Positions 24,501 through 35,900 of a stretch of DNA of 64,000 nt are shown one piece after another. The translations under genes were made by a program, and so were the position numbers. Origin of the DNA: Brasenia schreberi (taxonomy: Eukaryota > Streptophyta > Magnoliopsida > Nymphaeales > Cabombaceae); NCBI GenBank assembly GCA_036023115.1, contig JAYKKT010000073.1:14137001-14201000 (forward strand). The letters run 5' to 3'. The notes below the pieces were generated by a model. The model saw only the letters and a program-made list of their open reading frames with translations, was not told the origin of the DNA and did not search any database. Each line of letters begins with the position of its first letter. Position 1 is the first letter of the stretch.

Positions 24501-25735
24501 AACGTTGTTAGCACGCGCAAAGTCATCCTTCTTATGTTAGTATTCCACAGAATAATATGGTCCGCCACAATATAATCATTCCTTCTTGAAATTTCCTTTT
24601 CCTTTGTCCCCTTTCTTGTGCTTGCCATTATTTTCTTTATCTTTGCAGTTGTCGGAAGTCCCAGTTGAACCATCACCCTATTTGCCTCGACGATCTTCTG
24701 ACTTATGATCCTTCTTGCCATGCCTTTCTTAGAGGAGGATTTGTTGCCATAATCCCTTCGACGGTTATGAGTAAGTTGTTCTGCAGTCGTGATTGCTTCT
24801 GAGAGGGTCCTCGGGTTAATTTGGTTAAACTCTTGCTCAGCCCAAGGTTGTAAATCGTTAATAAACTTAAAGAGCTTATCTTCTAGTGTCATGGTTTGGA
24901 TGCTCAACATCAACGTGTGATATTCTTTGATGTAATTTTGAATGGGTCCAGAGTGTTTCAGCATGTCAAGCTTCCTTTTGGCAACAACCTCACTGTTGTG
25001 TGGGAGGAAGTGATCCCGAATACCCCATTTGAATTCCTCTCAAGTACGAATGTCACACTGTCCCTCTTCAACATCATGGAGCATACGACGCCACCATAGC
25101 ATGATGTCGTCTTACAGGAACATGACAATTGCGGCTAGCTTGAGTTCATCATCCTCATAGTCGCTAGCTTTTAGATACATCTCCATTTGATACAAGAAAT
25201 TTTCTAGCACCTGCGTATCGCGACCCCCAACAAAGGGCTTAGGTCCGCGAATCTTGATGCGTTGGGGTCGCTCCTCTCCTCCGCCATTCCCCTGGCTACT
25301 ACGGTTAGCCAACCTTCTCTCGACTCCCTCTAGTCAAGTTCGCATCTCCGCTTGAGAGTCCTCTGAACAATGTCTCTTCGGGGGTGCTACAACAATTTTT
25401 TCCTCAAGTTTCAACATACGGGTTAGTAACACAATCTTAGTATGATAGATGTGCTTTTCCATGCTCTCAAATCGTTCTAGTGAGAGTTCGTGGTTGTTCT
25501 CACAAACTTCCACGCGCTTGTTCAAATCTTGCACACTGAAGTGGATCTCTCCGGTCAACCGGTTGAAACCTTCTGCAACACGTGCAACAACATCGTCTAG
25601 TTGGGCTACCAGCTTTTCGAGCCTAATAAGCTTAGCATCGACGCCAGTTAGGATACCTAACACATATTTGGCATGGTTAACCACCGGTACAACCTTTGAC
25701 TTCTCCTTTATATGACGAATGTGGTCGCCAACCAT
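24476..25735 (-). pseudogene. Chromovirus gag
   Basis: The N-terminal piece (25735-25334) is a charged, coiled-coil-like leader. The middle piece (25312-25112) has RIKIRGPKPFVGGRDTQVLE and NFLYQMEMYLKA, typical of plant Gypsy gag. The C-terminal part (24964-24476) has SIQTMTLEDKLFKFINDLQP and a basic region that should lead to a zinc knuckle. Stops break it at least twice. Confidence 0.7.
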
Positions 25736-25885
25736 CTCAGTGTTAGTGGCAATGACGTCAACGTGGAAAGTTATTGACGAACAGGAGTTACCTTTATGCT
25801 ATGAATATGGAGGGTATGTGTCCCGCACCCACTCACTGATACTCCGAGTTGAACAAACTTCGATACCAAAGTTATCACATCCCAA

Positions 25886-26241
25886 CGTTGGAATCACCCA
25901 ATGACTCAGAACTTGTGACAAACGCTAGGCTACGCACAACCTACTAAGTCTTTCACAAAGGATATAGTGGTTTAACGGAAGTTTAAGAGTGATGATTGGG
26001 AGGGTCGATTGGAGTAAGCAATGATACTTCAGAATAAATAAAAAAACAATGTGATTGTATTGATAACAAATAAATGGCGCATGGCCCGTGACACACTTAC
26101 AACTAAGACGAGAGACTCTTACGAGCACAAAAGTAAAGGGGGTGCTTCGTGTCCGTTCTTATGTAGTAGAAGTTGCGCTGGTGTTCCCACACGGAGCCTC
26201 GTTACAAAACCGTAATAAATTTCGCGGTCGAAGGGTGAACA
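25886..26241 (-). repeat. 5' LTR of the chromovirus
   Basis: This is the partner of 20640-21010. A GATACCAAAG-containing stretch at 25861-25870, next to the LTR on its internal side, is the likely primer-binding region, worn from the usual form. Confidence 0.75.
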
Positions 26242-26616
26242 CTTAGATAGACGATCGGTTGCTCATATCGGCCCACACGGGGTCTCCTTTTTTTTTTTGT
26301 TGAAATTAATAAAGGTTCGGTCAATAAGGTGACGGAAGGATCAAGGAAAGCCGTTGCCAAGCGAGGAACGACTCGTTTAAATCCCCAAAAACTCAGCGAC
26401 TTTTGCTGAGGAAAGATGGCGGGATGGTCATCGGGGTATTCACCCACTAATTAGGGAGGATACCGAGATCTTGGATATAGAGATAGTTGCTACATTATAA
26501 TTTCTTTGTTTCTGTTCGTTGTGCCCGTATAGCAGTGTTTAATAGAACAAATCCTATTCGTCCTTTCGTGTTCTGACCAATTTGCTCGTGCGAATGGCGA
26601 AATTGGAAGGATTGAC

Positions 26617-26656
26617 GTGAAGAAGAAGAAGAAGAAGAAGAAGAAGAAGAAGAAGA
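26617..26656 (+). repeat. (GAA)n microsatellite in the dolichol kinase leader
   Basis: About thirteen GAA/AGA units lie some 65 bases upstream of the dolichol kinase start codon. Such repeats are common in plant 5' leaders and are prone to length change. Confidence 0.9.
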
Positions 26657-26718
26657 ACGCTTCTGGTTTGGTGATATCTGCGGGGGATTGATTATTTTAC
26701 AAGGGGCAAAAGGGGCGG

Positions 26719-26918
26719 ATGAAGGAGAAGAGAAGAACGGTAGTGTGTGTGTGGAGCGGCGAGAGGGTGGTTGTCTTCCTTGTGATTGTCCGCGTTTTGT
26801 CTTCAGTTCGGTCGGCGTCGCTTCTTCTGGAATCTGTATCTCTGACCCTCCTCGTCATTGCTGCGTTCGCAGTCGAGGTTTTGGTCGATGGATCCGAATT
26901 CATGCATTTTCAGACGAG
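26719..26918 (+). CDS. DOK1: Dolichol kinase exon 1
   Basis: It encodes the start methionine, a short basic head and a long hydrophobic stretch ([30 protein letters not shown]). It ends CAGACGAG|GTTTGT, leaving two bases of a codon. Intron 1 is 26919-27183. Confidence 0.85.
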
Positions 26919-29900
26919 GTTTGTTTTTTGTTACTTCCAACCGTTTGCTAGATGCGATACTTCCGACTATTTATTAGACGAGTTGATTTATCTTTCTCGA
27001 CTCTTTGGCCGTGGAATTGAATCGTTTATTTATCGGTTTAGATCTAATTTTCTGGACCGAGTTGAGATTTCTATCTTACCGTCTTAAAATTAGAATTTAA
27101 TATTTTTTTTTGAATTTCGCGTTCAAAATTAAAGAGGCATGGCTTCATTCAACTTCATAGCTTATATGCATTTTCATCTTTAGGCGGGGTGCTTCATCAG
27201 GAATTCTATTGGGAACCATATCAATTCCCCTAGTCATGCTTTCACAGTTGATACGGTTGTCACATGAAGTTGAATCCAGAGGTAATCTTTTCCTCAGGAT
27301 ATGGTGATCACATCTTTTGTACTGCATGGTAGTTCTTATTCATTGTGGTATGTCCTGAACTAGATGTTAAGTTGGTTGAGATTTTTATATGATTAATTCT
27401 CTTTGTAAATCATGTATACGGATCAACAAATGGTACATGTTTATGCTATTAACACTCCTTATGAGAGTTCAATCTTGAGGATTCCTTGCTTAATAGAGAT
27501 CCTGCTGTTCCATATCATGATGTTGTGTAAACCTGACTCACAGTTGACGCTGTTACTAAATAGAAGCATCTGTTCCTCCAGGTTTCCTTGCTGAGTGCTG
27601 GTATTTGGATCAAATGTATTATTACACGCAGCACCTAATGCATTATTCTTTGTTATAACATCCTTTCTCACAATCCAACGTTTCAGGACCCTATCTTGTT
27701 GAGGTTACATCATCTTGTCCTTCTATTTCATGCTGTTGCAGTAAACCTGCTATTTTCACTTTCTATGAGCTTCTTATGTTGTTTTCTTCTTAAGTTTGTT
27801 CATATGCCCATCCATGATGTCAAATTTATAGTGGTAGCCTAGGAATTATGCACCTCTCTTATTCAAAATTCTTACGAGGTTTACCTTGGTTCTGCACACC
27901 TTTCTTATTGTTCTTGATGGCTACAGTTCAGATATTTTGATATTTCATCTCAGCTGACTACAGCATAGAAGAGGCACTAGAACTAGAGTGGAAGGCCAAA
28001 ACTCATTGATTCTTACTGAGTGACTTGGAGTATGAAGTACACTTACAAACAAAAGAAACAGCTGCAGTTAAACTACTTATCACATAATAATACATAGCAC
28101 ACCTGTAAATCTCAAACAACTATATTATCACATTCCACACTTGGATACGTGAACCTCATTAATTCTAGTTCTACAACAACAACAACAACAACAACAACAA
28201 CTAAGCCTTTTCCCATACTAGACGGGGTCAGCTACATGGATTCTTTGTTTCCACAGATCCCTATCATGTGCCATGTTAGCAGTTAACTCCCAATAAGCTA
28301 GATCATTCTTTATTGTTTCTTTCCAACACTTTTGTGGTCGTCCTCTACCTCTTTTAATACTTTCCAAATTTAGTTTTTCTAACCTTCTTACAGGTTCTTC
28401 TTTTGATCTTCTTTCTATATGTCCAAACCATCTTAAACGATGTTCTCTCATTTTATCCTCTATTGGTGCCACTCCTAATTTGTTTCTAATAACCTCATTA
28501 TGTATACGGTCTTTTCTTGTATGACCACTCATCCATCTCAACATCTTCATTTATGTCACAGACATCTTTTGTACATGTTGATGATTAACTGCCCAATACT
28601 CAGAACCATAAAACATGGCAGGCCTAATTGCTGCTCTATAATATTTACCTTTTAATTTTAATGGTATCTTCTTATCACAAAGAATACCTGATGCTCCTCT
28701 CCATTTTAACCAACCAGCATTAATTCTATGTGTAACATCTCCATCAATTCTTCCATCACTTTGAAAAATTGACCCTAGGTATTTAAAACTTTCCTTTTAG
28801 GGAATGCAATGTGTGCCAATTTTAATTTCTATGTCCTCTGAAGTAGCCAAATGATCAAACTTACATTCCATATATTCTGTCTTTGTTCTACTAAGTCGGA
28901 GGCCTTTGTTTTCTAATGTTTCTCTCCATAGTTCCAATTTTCTATTAACTTTTTCCTTAGACTCCTCCACTAATACAATGTCATCTGCAAATAACATACA
29001 CCAAGGTACTTCATCTTGAATATGTTTTGTTAACTCATCCATCACCATTATAAATAAGTATGGACTTAAAGTTGATCCTTGATGTAACCCAATATTAACT
29101 TCAAAGAAGTCTGTCGTTCCTTTATGAGTCCTCACACATGTTTTTGCACCATCATACATGTCTCTTATAAGGTTAATATATGTCAATGGGATACCTCTTT
29201 TTTCCAAAGTTCTCCAAAGAACCTCTCTCGGTACCCTATCATAAGCTTTTTCTAGATCAATAAATATCATGTGAAGGTCTTTCTTTTTTGCTCTAAAATG
29301 TTCCATATCAAAAGGTGAATCGCTTCAATAGTAGATCTACTTGACATAAATCCAAATTGGTTCTCTGTTGTACTTGATACTTGTCTTAACCTACGTTCGA
29401 TAATTCTTTCCCATAATTTCGTAGTATGACTCATTAACTTGATACCTCGATAATTCGCACAATTTTGAATGTCTCCCTTGTTCTTATATACGGGTATAAG
29501 TGTACTTGCTCTCCATTCCTCGGACATCTTTTGGTTTTTCCATATTTCATTAAATAGTCTTGTGAGCCAAGTGATTCCTATTTCTCCTAGTATTTTCCAA
29601 ACTTCTATAGGAATATTATCTGGTCCTACCGATTTACCACTCTTCATATGTTTAAGAGCCTCTTTGACTTCATTCTTTTGAATACGTCGGTAGAAATTAT
29701 GGTTTATATACTTTTCTGACTTGGGTAAATCTCCTAAACTAATACTAACATCTTTATTTTCATTAAAAAGATTATAAAAATAGTTTTTCCATATATTTCT
29801 TATATCATCATTTGCCACTAGAATTTTTTCGTCCTCGTCTTTTATGCATCTAACATAATTAAGATCTTTAGTTTTCTTATCTCTAGCCCTAGCTATCCTA

Positions 29901-32900
29901 AAAATATCTCTTTCACCCTCTTTTGAGTTGTGTTTTTTATATAAGTCCTCCCAAATCTTAGCTTTTGCTTCACTAACGGCCTTTTTTGCTTCCTTCTTTG
30001 CTTTCTTATAAGCTTCTAAAGTTTCACTAGTTTTCTTAGCATAATGTAATTTGTAACATGCCCTCTTTGCCTTGATTTTATTTTGTACTACTTCACTCCA
30101 CCACCAAGCTTCTTTTTGTGCCGGTACACCTCCCTTAGATACCCCTAGCACATCTTTCGCCACTTTCCTAATATGTCATTAATTCTAGTTCTACTGCTGT
30201 AAATACATTTTAAATTAGATTTTCTTCATAAATAAATTATCCACCACATAGTTCTATATTTATTGATCTAAATTATTTTGTTAAAATGAACAGCAAAAGG
30301 TTCCTTTGTTCTGCAATATTTTAGGACACTGTCTTTTGATTTCTTTATCTAGTAAGCTATTACATTAATTGTCTGATACAGATCTAGTGGTTCTTATGGA
30401 ACTTAAAATTCATTTTCTCTAATATTTTGAGATATTTCAATGCTTTTGATCACAAGGAATCATTATCACTATCTTTCTTAGGCGACAGCTGATCATTATG
30501 CCCCTTTCTGTCAGGACTTGGAGATTTCAGCATCCAATACTGGTCTGCATCTGTTGGTGGTTTGGTTGCCCTCATATTCCTTGCTTTGGTTTTGTGCAAT
30601 CAGAAGGAAAGCAGACAACCATTTCTCTTTGGAAAATTGAGTTTTGCTTCATATGCCGCCGTTTGCTTCTTATCCCTGGCAGCAAGTTGTCACAGCAGTA
30701 GGTTCCAAGCATATGCCATAAAGTTTTTTCCAGTTAGCTTAGAGAAATCCGTCTTTCTGATGTATCTTATGGACCATTACACTTCTTTGAAATGAAGTGG
30801 TCTTGGTCATTGAACATGTAACTCTTGGTCACTGAAGCTGTAAATTTCTCATATATGTAGTCCTCTTAGGATTCTGGACCTAGAATAATTTTCTGTCTTT
30901 GTTTTGGCACAATTTCATAACATCTACTTGTGACCACATAGCGGTTGTGTCAAGAAAATTGAAGCGCAGCTTGGTAATTGTACATACAATGCAAAGCAAA
31001 CTTTGAGGGTGTTACTAATAGTTTTTCTTTCTACATCAGGATATTGTACAGCCATGAAGGCATTCTGGGTGTGCTGTCATGCATTGGCAACAGTTGGACT
31101 TATGCGGCATATACTTCTTACTTTTCCTTTTTGTGCCTCCATAGGTAAGTTTTTTCCATATGTTGCAAAGCATAAGATATATAAATCTTCTCTCTAGGTA
31201 GTTTTCTTCCATGTATAGGTATGAGCTAGATTAACATCAAATTCTGTGTCTACTCTCAACAGTGGAGAATCCAATTTGAAAATAAATGCTGCTGTTGCTT
31301 CTATGATAAAATTGAAGACTTAGACAAGATGTATATCTTCTTGGAAATGATACCTTCGTCGAAGATAACACATCTATTCTTAGAAATGAATGACGTGTCC
31401 ATTAATAATAGGATAAAATTCATAGATGAACTGTTGTCAGTCTAACATTTGACTACGTGCTTAATCTATCTTCATTCTTTTAACATTCATTTTCTTATCA
31501 AGGGTGTAAATTAAAATCACTGGGCTGGAGAACAAAAAGTGGATAGCAAGATATTATTTTGTCATAATGTGTTGCTTGGTCTTGTCAGTGGATTCCTTTG
31601 GCTGCTTACATATAGATGATCAGAAATCTTCCGCAATTGAGTATGACCCATTAGATTTTCCAATCCATATATTTGAAGTCATGGAACTGATGAATGACTT
31701 GCCTGCCTCAAAAGTACTATCTTCGTTCCTGAACCTAAATAATCGCCTTTGCTTTGGTTGCCTTCGACTTTACGATGATTTTAATGTTCCACAGATAAGT
31801 GCATGACAATATTTTATTGCTTTAGAAAGTTTCTATTCAGGATATTTGTGTTTATTGATTAGGAAAGTTATATTTACCAATTTTAATTTCTTCCCTATAA
31901 ATAGATGAGAGGCATAAGCCTTTTCCATATCGAAATTGTCAAAGCAACATATCAAGTTCGCTTTCTGTAACTTATTAGTTTTCCTACTTTTCGTAGATCA
32001 TAGCATACTTTTGTAGAGCCCATAGATAACAACTTTTTCTTCCCCCACATGTTACCAAACATACCATATGCGAACTTACATTATCCACCGTGTGGCTTTA
32101 TGTCATCTTAGGTACTCAGTTCTTTTACCATCGTGTCTTTTCCTTTCATCTTTCAATGAATTTACAAGCTTTTCAATGATTCTATGGGTTCTTGATGATT
32201 GCTAAGGCTTCCTGTTAGATGCCCCATCCAAACATGAGCAAGACTCTAAAGACCACTGATGTAAACCTCATAATGATGACTATGCTGAATGTGAACCTTA
32301 GTTAGGAGGTAGGTGAAATTTAATGCTATCTCTCAATACATTACTCGACAATAAAGAAAGTTGTTAAGCAGAATAATGTTTCTCATTTATATAGAATGAA
32401 GAGAACAAAGAATACCTTTATTAGAGGAGTCACCTACATATTCATATACTTAAAACATCATCCTTGTTTCTGGCTTCCTAGCTACAATAGGAAACATAGA
32501 TAACTCGATTTTAGTAATTACTACCGAAACCATTCATCATTGGGTTCCTTTCATATTTGGATTGTTTCTTTTCAAAAGTCTATCTTACGTTGACTTGATC
32601 TTTTTTACTATGATATAAACATGTATGACATTAAGAAACCTTTATGGAGATGAAACTTTCCATAATGAAATATAATATGGTTCATAAATTGGACCAAATG
32701 TGTCCTCACTAACTGCTCCGTTATTTGCCTAGGTCATGGCTCATGTCTCTTCCCATTAGGGAAATTCACTTGCACAAATTCATACATCTTAGCATAGAGA
32801 AGAACCCTTCTCTTGTAGCAACCAAGTGAGTCATCATATTCTGCTTCATGGTTTCCTTTTGCTTCCCATGTGGTAGCTCCAAACTGATCGTAATGTGTCT

Positions 32901-35900
32901 CAATCTCAACCCCATCCATTTTAGTTGAACTTTGAGGCTGTTGTTCTTTGACTGAAACTCAATTTGTTTTGAATTTTTAACCCCAATAGCTACATGTCTC
33001 TGCTTTGACATGAAATAAATGACAGTTTAAATTTTCTTGTGTAAACTGTTATAATACACTCTTTATTTATAATGAAGAAAAGATAGAGCAACGACAACAT
33101 CATCTGCTCCTACATGATGGAGAGTTTTTCCTTGGGCACACGCCTCTCTCTCCTTGACTACTCAGCTTAGGGTTTTTTAGTCTAATCATCTAATATTTAT
33201 AAGAGTTCATAACTTGAAAGACTAATCTACCCTTATATTAGGAACAAATTATGGGTTGGTTAATAGAAGAACCAAACTGATCCAACTGAACTGATCAAGC
33301 TTTCTTCTCAACACTGATCCAAATTTCTTCTCAATAATTCCTCTCAAGTTGGGAGAAAGATACACGTAATTTCCAACTTGCCTAAATAAGTCACAAGTCC
33401 ACTTCTATTAACTGCCTTTGTAATAATGTTAGCACACTGGTATGCATACTTCATATATATCAATTGAAACATTTGATTGATCACTTTTTTCCTTATGAAG
33501 TGACAATCGATCTCAATATGTTTCATCCATTCATGATAGATGGGATTAGATGCAATCTGTATTGCAGCTTTACTATCACAATAGAGAGGAATAATACCTT
33601 CTGCCTCCATGCCTAACTCTTTCATAAGCGGCTTTAATCATAGTCCCTCACACGTCTCTTGGGCAATTGCTCTATATACAGTTTCTGCACTCGATCTGGC
33701 AACAACCACTTGCTTTTTGCTCTTCCATGAAACAAAATTGTCCCCCATAAGTGTAATATACCCGAAAGTCAACTTTCAGTCATCTATGGATCCAACCCAA
33801 TCAATATTTGAATACACTTCAATATTAAGATGACCCTTATTGGTATAAAGAATACCATGTCCTTGTGTAGTCTTCAAATACTCCCATATATGATAAACTA
33901 CATCCATATGGAATGTTGATGGAGTATGCATAAGGTTGCTTACCATTCCCACTTAATACGTAATATCTGGATAGTAATAGTAAGGCAAATCAATTTTCCT
34001 ATTAACCTTTGATATCGACCCACATCTTAATACTTTTCTTTATCACGAAGATGCAGTTGTTTGTTAACTTCTATTAGAATTCACTCATTTTGCAGTATGT
34101 CATGTTTCTATCCTGCAGTAAATTCATAGTATATTTATTTTGAGTCAAGAAGACACCATTGCTAGAATACAAAAACTTCAATACCCAAAAAATAGTATAA
34201 TCGACCTAGGTCTTTTAGATCAAAGAGTTGATATAGCTTTTTCTTAAGTCTAGTGATTTCTTCATGATCATCTCTTGTAATAACGTCATCTACATAGACA
34301 ATCAAAATAGAGATTTTTTCTCCCTTCTTAACGAGTAAGGTATGAACATTCACACTTATATGGTATTCCAAGCTAATTACACCTTCATTAAATTTTTCAA
34401 ACCAAGCTATTGGAGATTGCTTGAAACTATAAATAGCTTTATTCAATTTATATACTTACCCTTTAGTTCCTTACCTTGCTTTCTTATCATCAAATCCAAG
34501 AGGTAGTTCCGTATAGACTTCTTTATTGAGGATCCCTATAGAAAAGCATCCTTCACATCTAACTGTCACATGTCTCAACTTTATGTGTAACTAGGCTCAT
34601 AATGATTGTGATAGATATAAGTTTTTTCACTTAAGCAAATGTTTCAGTATAGTAAATACCTAAGTGATTGTATCCCTTAGCTGCCAACCTTGCCACTGAA
34701 GTACTTTGATATGAGACATATTCAGTAATAGGATAAAGGATGCAAGTTCTCTTTCCTTTTCAAATAGCAATAGGGAGATGGGTGAAAAAATTGATGCGTT
34801 TCAAATCACACACATCAAATTAGATGGTCAAATTTTTTTAGAATGGTCTCGTTATGTGGAATTGACAATGTTAGCAAGGGGGATGTTGAAGAATATGAGT
34901 TTAGAGTTAGTTTTAGTGAATTTGATGTTTCTAGGTATTATTGTAATTGTCCGAAGTCATAAGGGTATTTTGGTAATTTTATGTACTAGAGGGTATTTTG
35001 GTTATTTTACATTTTACAGCTCCTTATATAAGGGCTGATAGGTTGTATTAGGGTTTAAGTTGCTTTGATTAAGAAAGAGAGAGAAAGAGGGGGGGCGGCC
35101 TCCATTGGAGGTACGTCCCTCCTCCGATATTCACATTTTCTCTTCGATGTTTCTTTATGTTTGTGATTTTCAATCTCCGCTATGCAACCACGTTTTCTAA
35201 CATGGTATCAGAGCCATCGATCGTTTGGAGTAGCAAGGATGGCGAGTTGTAAAAAAAAAAGATGGAAAAAGAATGTCCTCATCTTCCTTCTATGCTAAGG
35301 AAACCCACTACGGGAAGGTGCGGAAGAAGACCGATTTGAGATGCTAGAACAGTAGCAGCAATTGCCGAATCATGATGCACCACTTTAGGTTGCAGGTGAA
35401 GGACAACTGAAGCTGTCTTCGACCAAACTAGATCAAAGACCTCTTTTTGGTGTTTTGACTCTTTTTAACAATCTGCGAGCCAATCAAACTGAAGTTATTG
35501 AGCCACAATCGCAGTGGTGGGCTGGAGAAAATGCCTTCCCTTTTAAGAATAGGTGCTCAGGTTCACTTCCGGCATTTCCTCGCAGAGAAAATGAGGTGGA
35601 GTCAGTAAACTTCGTGGTAGATTCTCCGAACCCGAATGTGTTGTTTGGTGTTAATATCGATACGCAATCACTAATCCTTCCCAATGCAGTTTCTAATCTT
35701 TCAGCACTTGAAGGACATAATGACATTGTAGCCATGCAGTTTACTGCTACAGGTTTCTAGGTTCCTGTGGCGGGTAGCTATGATTCCATGGGGATTCACC
35801 TGGTTTGCTCCAACATCCAGGGCATGATGAAGACAGTAAAGATAGAAGATGTGTTCGATGAAATGTTCAAGTGAAATATTCACCTGTATATCAAGTATTT

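Larger units (their letters stand above)
20640..26241 (-). mobile_element. Chromodomain Gypsy (chromovirus) retrotransposon, nearly full length
   Basis: Two LTRs of 371 and 356 bp (20640-21010, 25886-26241) begin TGTTGGAATCACCCAA / CGTTGGAATCACCCAA and end GAAGGGTCACA / GAAGGGTGAACA. Between them, reading right to left, lie gag, protease, reverse transcriptase, RNase H, integrase and a chromodomain-like C-terminus. The polypurine tract is the C/T-rich stretch after 21010. The coding regions carry several stops and frameshifts. No matching flanking duplication was found (ATGCG left, CTTAG right). The right LTR ends only 477 bp before the dolichol kinase start codon. Confidence 0.85.

Noticed and set aside
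26202..26447. 81-codon minus-strand open frame before dolichol kinase
   Set aside because: It overlaps the end of the chromovirus LTR, has no family motif and lacks splice or start support.
31567..31806. 79-codon plus-strand open frame in intron 4
   Set aside because: It is not in phase with exons 4 and 5, which already join correctly, and shows no known motif.
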